From RYN-433 sp036558265 (lineage in GTDB: Bacteria; Planctomycetota; Phycisphaerae; Tepidisphaerales; Tepidisphaeraceae): a stretch of DNA of 23,798 nt. The stretch is from contig DATBFY010000776.1 of assembly GCA_036558265.1 (NCBI GenBank), positions 1-23,798 on the forward strand, in the 5' to 3' direction. A program made the translations under genes and the position numbers. The notes below the pieces were generated by a model. The model worked only from the letters and a program-made list of their open reading frames with translations. It had not been told where the DNA came from and ran no database searches. Below are positions 7,652 through 15,878 of this stretch, in pieces (position 1 is the stretch's first letter; each line of letters begins with the position of its first letter).

Positions 7652-8212
7652 TCATTTCACCCCCAACTGAACCTGCACCACATTGTTCACCGAGTCGGGC
7701 CCTTCCCAGTAGAGGTACATCTCGCGCGATTCGCCGCTTGGCGCCAGTCCCGCAGCCGCCACGTCTCCCATCAGCTTCTCGTAGACCTTGCCCATGTTTG
7801 CCATCGCCCCCGTGTACATCACCGTGGCGCATTTGAATGGCTCGGTCTTTCGCAGCTTCAGCTCCGCCGTCGCCTTGGTCTTGTCCGACACCAGCCACCC
7901 GACCTCCAGCGTGAACGGCTTGGACAGGTCCGTCATGTTCCGATAGACGAGCATGCAGCCAGCCGTCGGCCGAATTCTCCCTTCGTCAATCGCGGTGCCG
8001 AGCAGCGGCAAATACTTGTTGACGACCTCGCCGAGCTTCTCGAAGGTGGTTTCGGCGCTGCCGTAAACGAAGTTCAATGGGGGCAGGGTCTGGACGTGCA
8101 TCTCACCGATCACGTACTCGGCGGGCTTCGTCGCCTCCTGCTTTGGATCGGCGGACACCTGCGACGCGGCGAGTAGAAACAGGGACAAGCCGGTGAGGAA
8201 TCGTGCATTCAT
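7652..8212 (-). CDS. Secreted GyrI-like (effector-binding/SOUL-type) small-molecule-binding domain protein
   Basis: 186 residues. MNARFLTGLSLFLLAASQVSA is a Sec signal peptide (cleavage after VSA, residue 21), so the protein is exported. The mature domain contains FEKLGEVVNKYLPLLGTAI, then PTAGCMLVYRNMTD, TLEVGWLVSD, CATVMYTGAMANMGKVYEKL and MYLYWEGPDSVNNVVQVQLG. This matches the duplicated fold of the GyrI/AraC effector-binding domain, in which small ligands sit in a central pocket; the typical motif Y-x-G-x-x-x-x-x-x-x-x-Y-x-x-L is present. An exported stand-alone version has no clear known ligand. Start ATG at 8212 has a good AAGGAG site (complement of 8218-8223). It is divergent from rpmI, and a 19-base palindrome lies in the shared upstream region. 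Confidence 0.8.
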   Translation of the reverse strand: MNARFLTGLSLFLLAASQVSADPKQEATKPAEYVIGEMHVQTLPPLNFVYGSAETTFEKLGEVVNKYLPLLGTAIDEGRIRPTAGCMLVYRNMTDLSKPFTLEVGWLVSDKTKATAELKLRKTEPFKCATVMYTGAMANMGKVYEKLMGDVAAAGLAPSGESREMYLYWEGPDSVNNVVQVQLGVK

Positions 8213-8239
8213 CGCAGCTCCTTGGGAAATGGGAAGGTG

Positions 8240-8258
8240 AGGATTATGACATAATCCT
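8240..8258. promoter_or_regulatory. Perfect 19-base palindrome between divergent genes, candidate operator
   Basis: AGGATTATG, one central base, then CATAATCCT, with no mismatches. It lies 27 bases upstream of the GyrI-like ATG and about 74 bases upstream of rpmI. The size and symmetry suit a dimeric regulator site. It also contains CATAAT, which could act as a -10 box on the + strand. Confidence 0.5.
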
Positions 8259-8292
8259 GCTCCTGCGCCACGTTTTTCCGCGGGCCGCGCCC

Positions 8293-8321
8293 TTGTTGGC
8301 TGACGACTCAGGCGTTAATAT
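8293..8321 (+). promoter_or_regulatory. Candidate promoter of rpmI, possibly giving a leaderless mRNA
   Basis: TTGTTG (8293-8298), a 17-base spacer and TAATAT (8316-8321). The ATG of rpmI is only 10 bases further on and is preceded by a C/T run (TCCCTCCCCCC) without a Shine-Dalgarno site, which would fit transcription starting at or near the start codon. Confidence 0.35.
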
Positions 8322-8331
8322 CCCTCCCCCC

Positions 8332-8610
8332 ATGGCAGCTAAAGTGAAATATAAGCCCAACAAGGGCATGAAGAAGCGGTTCCGCGTGTCGGCGACGGGG
8401 AAGGTGAAGCACAACCACATGTTCACCTCTCACCTGCGGTCGTCGCGGTCGTCCAAGCGCATCCGCCACCTCCGCAAGGCCGAGGTGCTCTTCGAAGGGC
8501 ACGCCCGGAACATGCGGCGCTACCTGGGACTCGAAGGCCTGCGCCCGCGGCAGATCGCCCACGAGCGCAAGCTCGCCGAAGCCGCCAAGGCCGAAGGCCA
8601 AGCGAAGTAA
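8332..8610 (+). CDS. rpmI: 50S ribosomal protein bL35 with C-terminal extension
   Basis: 92 residues, starting MAAKVKYKPNKGMKKRFRVS. The family core is evident: KKRFRVSATGKVKHNHMFTS, then HLRSSRSSKRIRHLRK. bL35 is usually about 65 residues; here a further 25 or so follow the core (GLEGLRPRQIAHERKLAEAA), probably a helix. Another in-frame start lies upstream at 8203, but the conserved N-terminus fixes ATG 8332. There is no Shine-Dalgarno sequence. rplT follows after 114 bases on the same strand, as in the canonical operon, but infC is not adjacent. Confidence 0.93.
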   Translation: MAAKVKYKPNKGMKKRFRVSATGKVKHNHMFTSHLRSSRSSKRIRHLRKAEVLFEGHARNMRRYLGLEGLRPRQIAHERKLAEAAKAEGQAK

Positions 8611-8724
8611 CCCGCATTCCATGCGGACACCAAAGCGCTGGGATGGTCCTGGCGCAGCCAAGCCCTCCCGCGATCACGCGGTGTTGTGCCTCTGGCTCTC
8701 TCTAATCCCGAAAGGATCTGAACC

Positions 8725-9084
8725 ATGCCTCGTACGAAAGGCGGCGTTACCCACGCCCGCAAACGCAAGCGCGTTTTGAAGGCCGCGTCCGGCTTCACTG
8801 GTGGGCCCGGAACGATCTACCGCGCGGCGCTCGAGTTCACGCTCAAGGCCGGCAAGTATGCCTATCGCGACCGTCGCCAGAAGAAGCGTCACTTTCGCAC
8901 GCTCTGGATCACGCGATTGAACGCGGCGCTCAAGCAGCGAGGCGTGGCGTACAACCGGTTTATCCCCGCGGCCATCGACGCCGGCATCACGCTCAATCGC
9001 AAGATGCTCAGCGAGCTGGCGATCAGCGATCCGCAGGCGTTCGACGCGATCATCGAGCAGGTGCGGCCGCACCTGGCGAAGTAG
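8725..9084 (+). CDS. rplT: 50S ribosomal protein bL20
   Basis: 119 residues, the normal family length. It begins MPRTKGGVTHARKRKRVLKA and has the long basic N-terminal helix (ASGFTGGPGTIYRAALEFTL in this lineage), then YAYRDRRQKKRHFRTLWITR, the family signature, and the C-terminal domain with YNRFIPAAIDAGITLNRKML. bL20 binds 23S rRNA early in 50S assembly and in some bacteria represses its own operon. An AAAGGA site sits at 8711-8716, 8 bases before the ATG. It is followed by a clear terminator. Confidence 0.98.
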   Translation: MPRTKGGVTHARKRKRVLKAASGFTGGPGTIYRAALEFTLKAGKYAYRDRRQKKRHFRTLWITRLNAALKQRGVAYNRFIPAAIDAGITLNRKMLSELAISDPQAFDAIIEQVRPHLAK

Positions 9085-9111
9085 CACCACTGTATTAAGA
9101 CAAGCAATCGC

Positions 9112-9147
9112 CCGCGGGACACCCTTCGCGTCCCGCGGTTCTTTTTT
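9112..9147 (+). terminator. Intrinsic terminator of rpmI-rplT
   Basis: A perfect 9-base stem (CCGCGGGAC at 9112-9120 with GTCCCGCGG at 9130-9138) and a T-rich tail (TTCTTTTTT). It begins 27 bases after the rplT stop. Confidence 0.92.
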
Positions 9148-9529
9148 GTAAAATGGGGTGCCCGACAACTCTGGTGCGGTAATCTGATAATATCGTTCCG
9201 TACCATTCTAAAATTACAGAATTGTGCGTCCACAAATCATTCCTAAATCCTGCTGTTTTAATGAGAAATGAAATTCATCGTTGACGGCGCGGTAACTCGT
9301 GTGTAGTTTCTCCTGTGCAACTGGTTTGGTACCTAAAATTGGGTTAAGTGAGAGGGCGGCCGGTAAACCGGCCATTCGCAGGTCGCCACGACTCTTAATT
9401 CAACTGTTGTTGCAGGGCCTTGTGGCCCGTTGGGCGTTTGTTCGCCCGCCCCGGTGATTGTGCGCTCTCATTTCTTGCACCATTGGTGCCGGAGCGTGCC
9501 GCGGGATCGCGAGCCTATTCGGAGGAGTT
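9148..9529 (+). promoter_or_regulatory. AT-rich upstream region and structured leader of the giant surface protein gene
   Basis: No gene is supported here. Bases 9180-9350 are clearly more AT-rich than the rest of the window, as expected for a promoter region; a TTGACG at 9281-9286 has only a poor partner (TAGTTT at 9304). Then come four perfect inverted repeats: GGCCGG/CCGGCC at 9358-9373, GGGCC/GGCCC at 9415-9428, GGGCG/CGCCC at 9432-9447 and GCACCA/TGGTGC at 9477-9489. A strong GGAGGAG ribosome-binding site at 9521-9527 directly precedes ATG 9530. The leader is therefore potentially long and highly structured. Confidence 0.45.
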
Positions 9530-12500
9530 ATGCGCATTCGTGGTGGAGTGGGATCAGATCGTAAGAAAACCGAGCGGATTTGTGCTGAGGCAATCCGTCC
9601 GATCCTCGACATGCTCGAAGATCGGCGGATGCTTTCGATTACGCCGGTCGTGTCCTTTAACTTTAACCAGGATCCGGCGGCCGGGGGCGCGCTCAACGCC
9701 GGTTCCGGCGGGGCGGCTTACAACGGCGCGCTGGCGGGGCAGTTCCCACCGGTCTTCCAGAACGCTTCGCCGAGCCCGGCGGGTGGGGGTTACCTGACCT
9801 TCCAGGGCAGCAGCTCGGAGCAGGGCTTTGGCGGCAGTCTGGACACGGCCACGGGCCTGGAGACCGTCCTGGGCGGATCGGGCACGCTCGCGTTCTACAT
9901 CCGCTCCACCACCAACAGCCAGTCCGGCGGTGACGCCGTCTGGCAGTCGCCCGCCATCACCGGCGTGGAACAAGCCAGTGGCGCGAGCGACATTTTCTAT
10001 GGTGACATCGGGCTGAGCGGCAATATCCGGGGCGCCGCCGGAAACGGCGCGGCCATTGCCTCGGCTAATCCGATCACCGACGGCCTTTGGCACCAGGTGA
10101 CGATCACCCGCGACGCGACCAGCGGCAAGATTGCCGTTTACGTGGACGGCGCGCTCAGCGGGTCAGGCACCAGCGAGGCGGGGAACAAGACCGCCCCCTT
10201 TAACTCCATCGGCGCCCTGGTTGACCGCAGCCAGGACCTGGCGACGATCAACGGCTACAACTACTTCAACGGCGACCTCGACCAGGTTGACATCTATAAC
10301 CAGGTCCTGTCGGCCCAGGACGTCGCGACCCAGTACGGCGCCGCGACGGCGGCCCCGACCACGCCGGTGCTCACGGACAAGACCAGCGGCCCCCTTGACG
10401 CGCGGCTTGCGATCGGCTCGGTGGACAACGAACTGGGCTTCAACGTCCTTCGCGCCGACAGCGCCACCGGCCCATTCACGCAGATCGCGTCGCTCGCCCC
10501 GGACGCGACCGGCTTCAGCGATACGAACGTGACCGTGGGAAATACCTACTACTACAAGGTGGTCGCGTTCAACAACATCGGGACGGCCGAGTCGGCCGTC
10601 GTGACCACGACGATCCCGGCGACCGGGACCGGCCTGAACGCTTACTACTACAACACCGGTTTCTGGGGCAACTATGCGCGCCCCGCGGACTTGAACAGCT
10701 ACGTCGTGTCCAAGCCGACGCAGAAGTCGGCCGTGGCGCAGATTGACTACAACTGGGGCACGGGCACGCCGACCCCGCCGTTCAGCGGTACGCTGCAGGG
10801 GGACAACTTTTCGACGGCGTTCGTCGGCACGCTGCTGCTTCCCAAGGACCTCGACGGCGACCCGTCGGTCGATTCGACCTACACCGTCACGCTGATCTCG
10901 AACACCGACGACGACGGTCTGGTGTTTGCCAACGGCCAGGTCGTCTCGAACGACCCCAACGGTCACGGCCCGCGCGACGCGACGAACGTGACGCCCATCA
11001 CCGTCACCGAGGGCGTCCCGGTCGACCTGATCATGCTCCAGGCCGAGCAGGGCGGCGGCGCCGCAGCTCAGCTGAAATGGGAAGTCACCCGCACCTCGGA
11101 TGGGTCGCAGGTATTCACGCGGCAGATCGTGCCCGAAGAGTATCTGCATATGAACCAGGTGGCGCTGGGCACCGCCGACAAGCCGGTGATCAGCAGTGTT
11201 TCCCAGCCCGAGGCGTTGCGCCCCGCGGTGGACTTCAGCAGCACCGCGACATCTGAACTCCGGTTCGAACTGTGGCGATCGACGGGCTCGACGTTCAACG
11301 CGTCGACGGCGACGCTCGTCGGTGTCAGCGGGATCAACAGCACCCGCGTCATGGACGGATACGCCGCGCCCGGCGCGACCTACACCTACGTGGTTCGGGC
11401 GATCAACAGCGTCAACTCGGTGGATTCGGCCCCGACGACCTATACCGTTCCCGCGCTGGCGCAGGCCAACGGCGTCTCGGCCCGGTGGTTTAACAACCCG
11501 TACTGGGGCAACTTCCAGAACAACACCGTCCTCGCCGCCGGCACGCCGGATACGACCAACGTCGTCGATCACGTCAACTTCAACTGGGGCTCGGCCAGCC
11601 CGGCCCCGGGCATCGCGGCGACCAACTATTCAACCATCTTCACCGGCAAGGTCACGATCCCCGACAACGGGAACGGCACGCCCAACGAGCAACTCGACGT
11701 CAGGATCATGGGCAGCACCGACGACGACGGTTATGTGTTCGTCAACGGCGTGCTGGTGTCCGCCGACCCCGGTGGGCACGGCCTGCGCGACGCCGATCAG
11801 TCGGGCAATCCGCTGGGCTTCTCGAACACGATCAAGCTGACCGAGGGTCAGAGCTACGACTTCGTCTTCCTGCAATCGCAGGGCGGCGGTGGCGCGGGCG
11901 CGTTCCTCAGGTGGATCAACCCGGCGACCGGCGCCCGCGAGGACATCCCCTCGCAGTACCTCACGCCCCTGAGCGGGCCGGCGCCGGCTCCGACCGGCGT
12001 CGCGGCGCCGTCGATCTTCCTCGGGGCCCACCAGGTCAAGCTGACCTGGACCGACAACGCCACCAACGAGGTCCGCTACGAGATCGATCGTGCGGTCGTC
12101 ACCGGCGGTGTGGTCGGAGCATTCAGCCCGCTCGCGCTGCTGGCGATCAACAGCAACAGCTACATCGACTCGGGTCTGACCAACTCGACGACCTACGCCT
12201 ACCGCATCCGCGCAGTCAACTACGAGGGAAGCGCCGCGGCGCCGGACTTCCAGGTCACGACGCTCGACCAGGACATTCCGCCCGACGCCCCCACCTCCAC
12301 CATCGCGCTGCCCCGCTCGACGGGCGTGCTGGTCACCTTCACCGACAACGCCGTCAACGAGAACCAGTTCGTGATCGAACGCGCGACCGTCACTGGCGGC
12401 GTGACCGGTGCCTTTGCCGAGATCACCCGTCTCGCCGGCAGCGCCCCGGGCGCGACGGGCGGTCGGTTCGAGTACAACGACGCGACCGCCGTCAACGGCA

Positions 12501-14938
12501 CGACCTACGTGTACCGGGTGTACGCGACCAACGCCGGCGGCAACAGCGCCAACGCGGTCTCCGCGCAGGTGACCGCTGCCGCCCAGGGCGGCACCGGCCT
12601 CACCGCCACCTGGTATGACAACATCGATTTCACCGGCACGACCGTCACCAAGCAGGTGCCGGCGTTCCAGGATTTCGGCAACAACTCGCCTGACCCGGCC
12701 ATCGGCCCCGATCAGTTCTCGGGCATCCTGGTCGGCAGCATCAAGGCCGAGCTGTCCGAGGCGTACACGTTCTGGACCTCCAGCGACGACGGCATCGACC
12801 TGACGCTGATCGACTCGGCGACCGGGCAGGTGCTCATCGATCACGGCGGCGGTGGCCTTGGCCAGCGTCGCGGCCTGGCGGCTAACGGCGGCTTCTCCGA
12901 GAGCGCCGGCACCGCCAACCTCGTGGCCGGTCACACCTACGTCATCCAGGTGCGTCACGTCGAGGACGGCGGTGGCGCGGGTTACCGCGTCGGCTGGTCG
13001 AGCCCGAGCCTGCCGCTCGAGGTCCTGCCGACCGATCTGATCTTCGCCGCGGGCACCGAGACCCTCGTGCCGCCGGGCAACGTCAAGGCGGTCACGGTTG
13101 GCGACGAGGCGGTGAACGTCACCTTCGTCGATACCAACCCCAGCGAGACCGGTTACGTCGTCGAGCGCGCCACCAGCGCCAACGGCCCCTGGGCGCAGGT
13201 CGGCACCGTGGCGGCCAACGTCGGGGTCGGCAACCTGCTGTTCACCGACAACGGCCCGCTTCAGGCGAACCAGACGTACTTCTATCGCCTGCACGCGGTG
13301 CGCGACGCCGAGGTCGGGCCGGATTCGGCGGTGGCCAGCGTGACCACCAAGGCCGCGGGCGGCACCGATCTCACGATCAACGGCACGGGCACCGTCCTGC
13401 CCGGTGCGGACAACGATCTGAGCACCGGCGCCGACAACGTCCTGCGGCTGGTGGACAACGTCAACAACGAGGTCGGCTCGGTCTTCACCAAGAACGCGCA
13501 GGACCTGCTCCAGGCCGGAAAGGGCACCGCCGGGGCCACGGGCTTCAGCACGTCCTTCCAGTTCACACTCCCCGAGTTCTCCTCGCCCGCCGCCGACGGC
13601 TTCACCTTCACCCTCCAGCGGATGATCGACACCGCGACGGGCGGCGGTGGTGGAGACCTGGGTTACAGCGGGATCAAGCCCTCGGTCGCCGTCCGCTTCA
13701 AGATCTACAACGGCACCGACCCCAACTTCACGCACGTCGGCATCTACACCAACGGCGTGATCGACAACACCACCACCGATGATGACCCGGGCTTCTTCAT
13801 CGCCAACGGTCACAACTTCCGGGCCGACATCTCCTATGACGACTCGGCGAAGGCCCTGACCCTGACGATCACCGACCTGACCGACAACACGATCGTCCCG
13901 TTCACCAAGACGTACTCGGTGGACATCCCGGGCACGATCGGCGGGCACGAGGCGTTCGTCGGGTTCACCGGCGCGACCGGCGGCCTCAACACCGAGATCG
14001 ACCTGTCAAACTGGAACTTCAACGGGACGCAGTTGCCGTTCCTGGCGCCTCCGGTCGGAGTCACCGCCCCGAAGGTCACCGGCGTCTACGTCAACGGCAC
14101 CGCGTGGAAGCAGTCCTTCCGCGACTACCTCGCCTCCACCGGCGTGGGCAGCGCGACGCTGGGCTACAAGGTCCTCGACGGCACCGGCCAGCTCAAGGAC
14201 CTGCCCTGGACCAACCTCAACCAGATCTCCATCACGTTCGACGGCGACGTGGCGGTCGATCAGGCGGACCTGGCCCTCAAGGGCATCAACACCGCCACGC
14301 TGGCCAGTTCGGCCTTCACGTACGACGCGGTCAACCACGTCGCCACGTGGACGCTGCCGACGCTGACCAAGGACAAGCTGCTGATCGAACTCAGCGGCTC
14401 GACGGGTGGCGTCTCGGCGGCGGGCGATCCGACGCTCCTGCTCGACGGCGACTGGACGACCAGCGTCACCACGGGTTCGAGCGGCGACGGGACCGCGGGC
14501 GGCGATTTCGACTTCCGCCTCAACGTCCTGCCGGGCGACGTGAACCAGACGGCTCCCGTCAACGCGACCGACGTGACGCTGGTGAAGAACCGCCAGCTCT
14601 CGTCGGTGACCAACCCGACCAACTACGGGATCTTCTACGACGTGGACGGCTCGGGCAGCATCATCGCCAGCGACGTCGCCCTGGTGAAGAACCGGCAGTT
14701 GACGACCCTGCCGCCGGGCGAGCCGGCGCCGTCGGCGCCGGTCGCGACCCAGGCGGTGTCCGCCGCGGCCGTCGCGGCCCCCGTCACCACGGCCCCGGTC
14801 AAGGCGACGTCGACCTCCGCCCCCAAGACGCTGGCGAAGCCCGCTCCCAAGCCGGCGCCGGCGCCCAAGGTCGTGAGCAAGCCGTCGTCCCCCAGCGTCT
14901 TCGCCAGCCGGAGGATCAAGAACGATCTGCTCGCCTGA
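9530..14938 (+). CDS. Giant secreted multidomain protein: LEPR-XLL-like, LamG, FN3, three PA14, lectin-like, dockerin-like
   Basis: 1802 residues. ATG 9530 is chosen because GGAGG at 9521-9525 precedes it; the open frame reaches back to 9458. Residues 29-36 read LEDRRMLS, an LEPR-XLL-type motif found at the start of very large planctomycete surface proteins. Then, approximately: LamG/concanavalin-like domain 38-273; FN3-like 279-363; PA14-like 368-541 (AYYYNTGFWGN); FN3-like 546-644; PA14-like 647-814 (ARWFNNPYWGN); FN3-like 818-912 and 917-1017; PA14-like 1022-1174; FN3-like 1179-1274; legume-lectin-like 1279-1503; Ig-like 1507-1647; dockerin-like calcium loops 1664-1728 with twin LVKNRQL motifs; and a Pro/Ala/Lys-rich tail ending SRRIKNDLLA. 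LamG, PA14 and lectin modules bind carbohydrate, so an adhesin or matrix role is likely. No catalytic domain is recognised. A PEP-CTERM gene follows on the same strand. Confidence 0.9.
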   Translation: MRIRGGVGSDRKKTERICAEAIRPILDMLEDRRMLSITPVVSFNFNQDPAAGGALNAGSGGAAYNGALAGQFPPVFQNASPSPAGGGYLTFQGSSSEQGFGGSLDTATGLETVLGGSGTLAFYIRSTTNSQSGGDAVWQSPAITGVEQASGASDIFYGDIGLSGNIRGAAGNGAAIASANPITDGLWHQVTITRDATSGKIAVYVDGALSGSGTSEAGNKTAPFNSIGALVDRSQDLATINGYNYFNGDLDQVDIYNQVLSAQDVATQYGAATAAPTTPVLTDKTSGPLDARLAIGSVDNELGFNVLRADSATGPFTQIASLAPDATGFSDTNVTVGNTYYYKVVAFNNIGTAESAVVTTTIPATGTGLNAYYYNTGFWGNYARPADLNSYVVSKPTQKSAVAQIDYNWGTGTPTPPFSGTLQGDNFSTAFVGTLLLPKDLDGDPSVDSTYTVTLISNTDDDGLVFANGQVVSNDPNGHGPRDATNVTPITVTEGVPVDLIMLQAEQGGGAAAQLKWEVTRTSDGSQVFTRQIVPEEYLHMNQVALGTADKPVISSVSQPEALRPAVDFSSTATSELRFELWRSTGSTFNASTATLVGVSGINSTRVMDGYAAPGATYTYVVRAINSVNSVDSAPTTYTVPALAQANGVSARWFNNPYWGNFQNNTVLAAGTPDTTNVVDHVNFNWGSASPAPGIAATNYSTIFTGKVTIPDNGNGTPNEQLDVRIMGSTDDDGYVFVNGVLVSADPGGHGLRDADQSGNPLGFSNTIKLTEGQSYDFVFLQSQGGGGAGAFLRWINPATGAREDIPSQYLTPLSGPAPAPTGVAAPSIFLGAHQVKLTWTDNATNEVRYEIDRAVVTGGVVGAFSPLALLAINSNSYIDSGLTNSTTYAYRIRAVNYEGSAAAPDFQVTTLDQDIPPDAPTSTIALPRSTGVLVTFTDNAVNENQFVIERATVTGGVTGAFAEITRLAGSAPGATGGRFEYNDATAVNGTTYVYRVYATNAGGNSANAVSAQVTAAAQGGTGLTATWYDNIDFTGTTVTKQVPAFQDFGNNSPDPAIGPDQFSGILVGSIKAELSEAYTFWTSSDDGIDLTLIDSATGQVLIDHGGGGLGQRRGLAANGGFSESAGTANLVAGHTYVIQVRHVEDGGGAGYRVGWSSPSLPLEVLPTDLIFAAGTETLVPPGNVKAVTVGDEAVNVTFVDTNPSETGYVVERATSANGPWAQVGTVAANVGVGNLLFTDNGPLQANQTYFYRLHAVRDAEVGPDSAVASVTTKAAGGTDLTINGTGTVLPGADNDLSTGADNVLRLVDNVNNEVGSVFTKNAQDLLQAGKGTAGATGFSTSFQFTLPEFSSPAADGFTFTLQRMIDTATGGGGGDLGYSGIKPSVAVRFKIYNGTDPNFTHVGIYTNGVIDNTTTDDDPGFFIANGHNFRADISYDDSAKALTLTITDLTDNTIVPFTKTYSVDIPGTIGGHEAFVGFTGATGGLNTEIDLSNWNFNGTQLPFLAPPVGVTAPKVTGVYVNGTAWKQSFRDYLASTGVGSATLGYKVLDGTGQLKDLPWTNLNQISITFDGDVAVDQADLALKGINTATLASSAFTYDAVNHVATWTLPTLTKDKLLIELSGSTGGVSAAGDPTLLLDGDWTTSVTTGSSGDGTAGGDFDFRLNVLPGDVNQTAPVNATDVTLVKNRQLSSVTNPTNYGIFYDVDGSGSIIASDVALVKNRQLTTLPPGEPAPSAPVATQAVSAAAVAAPVTTAPVKATSTSAPKTLAKPAPKPAPAPKVVSKPSSPSVFASRRIKNDLLA

Positions 14939-15028
14939 ACGGCACGAGTGGATCGGCCCTGCTGGGAGCGTCCGTGACCCAGGCTCCCGGGGCCCGACTG
15001 GAGTGAGCAACGCACGATCGTGTCCGCA

Positions 15029-15059
15029 CCGCCCCCGCGTGTGAACCGCGCGGGGGCGG
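15029..15059 (+). terminator. GC-rich stem-loop after the giant gene
   Basis: A perfect 11-base stem, CCGCCCCCGCG (15029-15039) with CGCGGGGGCGG (15049-15059), and a 9-base loop, 90 bases after the stop codon. There is no T run, so it may be a terminator of atypical form or a 3' stabilising hairpin. Confidence 0.5.
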
Positions 15060-15203
15060 GACGCGGGCGACGCGGGATCGCGGAGCTTCACGAGCAAGTC
15101 AGGGAAGACAATCGTCATTGCTGTTTGCCTTTGCAGGAATTGGTTTCATAGTCCTTGAGTGAGAAGTCTTAAGAGAGTGAGAACTCGAATTTCGGAGATC
15201 TTT

Positions 15204-15878
15204 ATGAAGAAGAGTGTCCTGACCCTTGCCGCCGCCGCCGGGCTGTTGTCCCTGGCCGCGAGCGTCCCCGCATCGGCCGCCATCAAGGTGGTCGTGGATT
15301 CGCCCACGATCACGCAGCCGACCGGATCGGATCTGACGACCTACGTTGACGTGTACTTTAACGAGACCGCGCCGACCCAAGATGAGAAGATGAACACGCT
15401 TCTCCTCTCGGCCTACCTGACGGGCCCGAACGTGGGCGCGAGTGGCGTGCACTTCGGCGCGTTCGACGCGAACGCCCAGACGCCGGCCAGCAACCCCCGC
15501 GCGTTCGTCCTGGGCACGCAGAAGCTGTACGACGCCGGCACGGACGCCACGCATTACAACGCCGGCGCCGACTCGGCCCCGGGTACGACCGGCGACGTGA
15601 CCGACGGCATTGGCCTGGCGCGCATCCCGCTGGTCATTCCCGCCGGGACCGCACCGGGCACCTACCAGATCAAGATCGACGACGGCGACCCGGGCGAGAA
15701 CGGCTTCACCTCGTTCGGCAGCGCCGACGAGGCGACCTTTCCGGGCGCGGCCATCCCGTTCACCAGCCAGGACGGGACGGTCACGATCAGCGGAGCCGTC
15801 ACGCCCGAGCCGGCGACGCTGGGCCTGTTCGGCATCGCGGCGGTCGGCTTCCTCGCCCGTCGCCGTCGCACGGCCTGA
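15204..15878 (+). CDS. PEP-CTERM sorting-domain exported protein
   Basis: 224 residues. MKKSVLTLAAAAGLLSLAASVPASA is a clear Sec signal peptide (cleavage near residue 25). The C-terminus has all three parts of a PEP-CTERM sorting signal: TPEPATLG, a hydrophobic stretch GLFGIAAVGFLA and a basic end RRRRTA. Such proteins are processed by an exosortase, usually in bacteria that make exopolysaccharide. The mature part (IKVVVDSPTITQPTGSDLTT, then a beta-rich domain ending TSQDGTVTI) has no function I recognise. ATG 15204 is preceded by GGAG at 15194-15197 with a 6-base spacer. No exosortase gene lies in the window. It may be co-regulated with the giant surface protein 265 bases upstream, but a stem-loop separates them. 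Confidence 0.93.
   Translation: MKKSVLTLAAAAGLLSLAASVPASAAIKVVVDSPTITQPTGSDLTTYVDVYFNETAPTQDEKMNTLLLSAYLTGPNVGASGVHFGAFDANAQTPASNPRAFVLGTQKLYDAGTDATHYNAGADSAPGTTGDVTDGIGLARIPLVIPAGTAPGTYQIKIDDGDPGENGFTSFGSADEATFPGAAIPFTSQDGTVTISGAVTPEPATLGLFGIAAVGFLARRRRTA

Noticed and set aside
8203..8331. Upstream extension of bL35 to the GTG at 8203
   Set aside because: It would overlap the divergent GyrI-like gene start and the palindrome; the conserved bL35 sequence begins at 8332.
9281..9309. TTGACG/TAGTTT promoter for the giant gene
   Set aside because: The -10 matches only 3 of 6 bases; kept as a mention in the leader entry, not as a separate promoter.
10163..11572. 469-codon open frame on the - strand
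   Set aside because: Same reason: low-complexity Arg/Val/Gly translation, opposite the PA14/FN3 coding frame of the giant gene.
11630..13948. 772-codon open frame on the - strand inside the giant gene
   Set aside because: It is a by-product of GC-rich codon use on the + strand. Its translation is Val/Asp/Arg-rich without recognisable domains, while the + frame has clear PA14, FN3 and lectin-like motifs.
14519..14712. Dockerin as evidence for a cellulosome
   Set aside because: There is no cohesin or scaffoldin gene in the window, and such domains are common in planctomycete surface proteins without cellulosomes.
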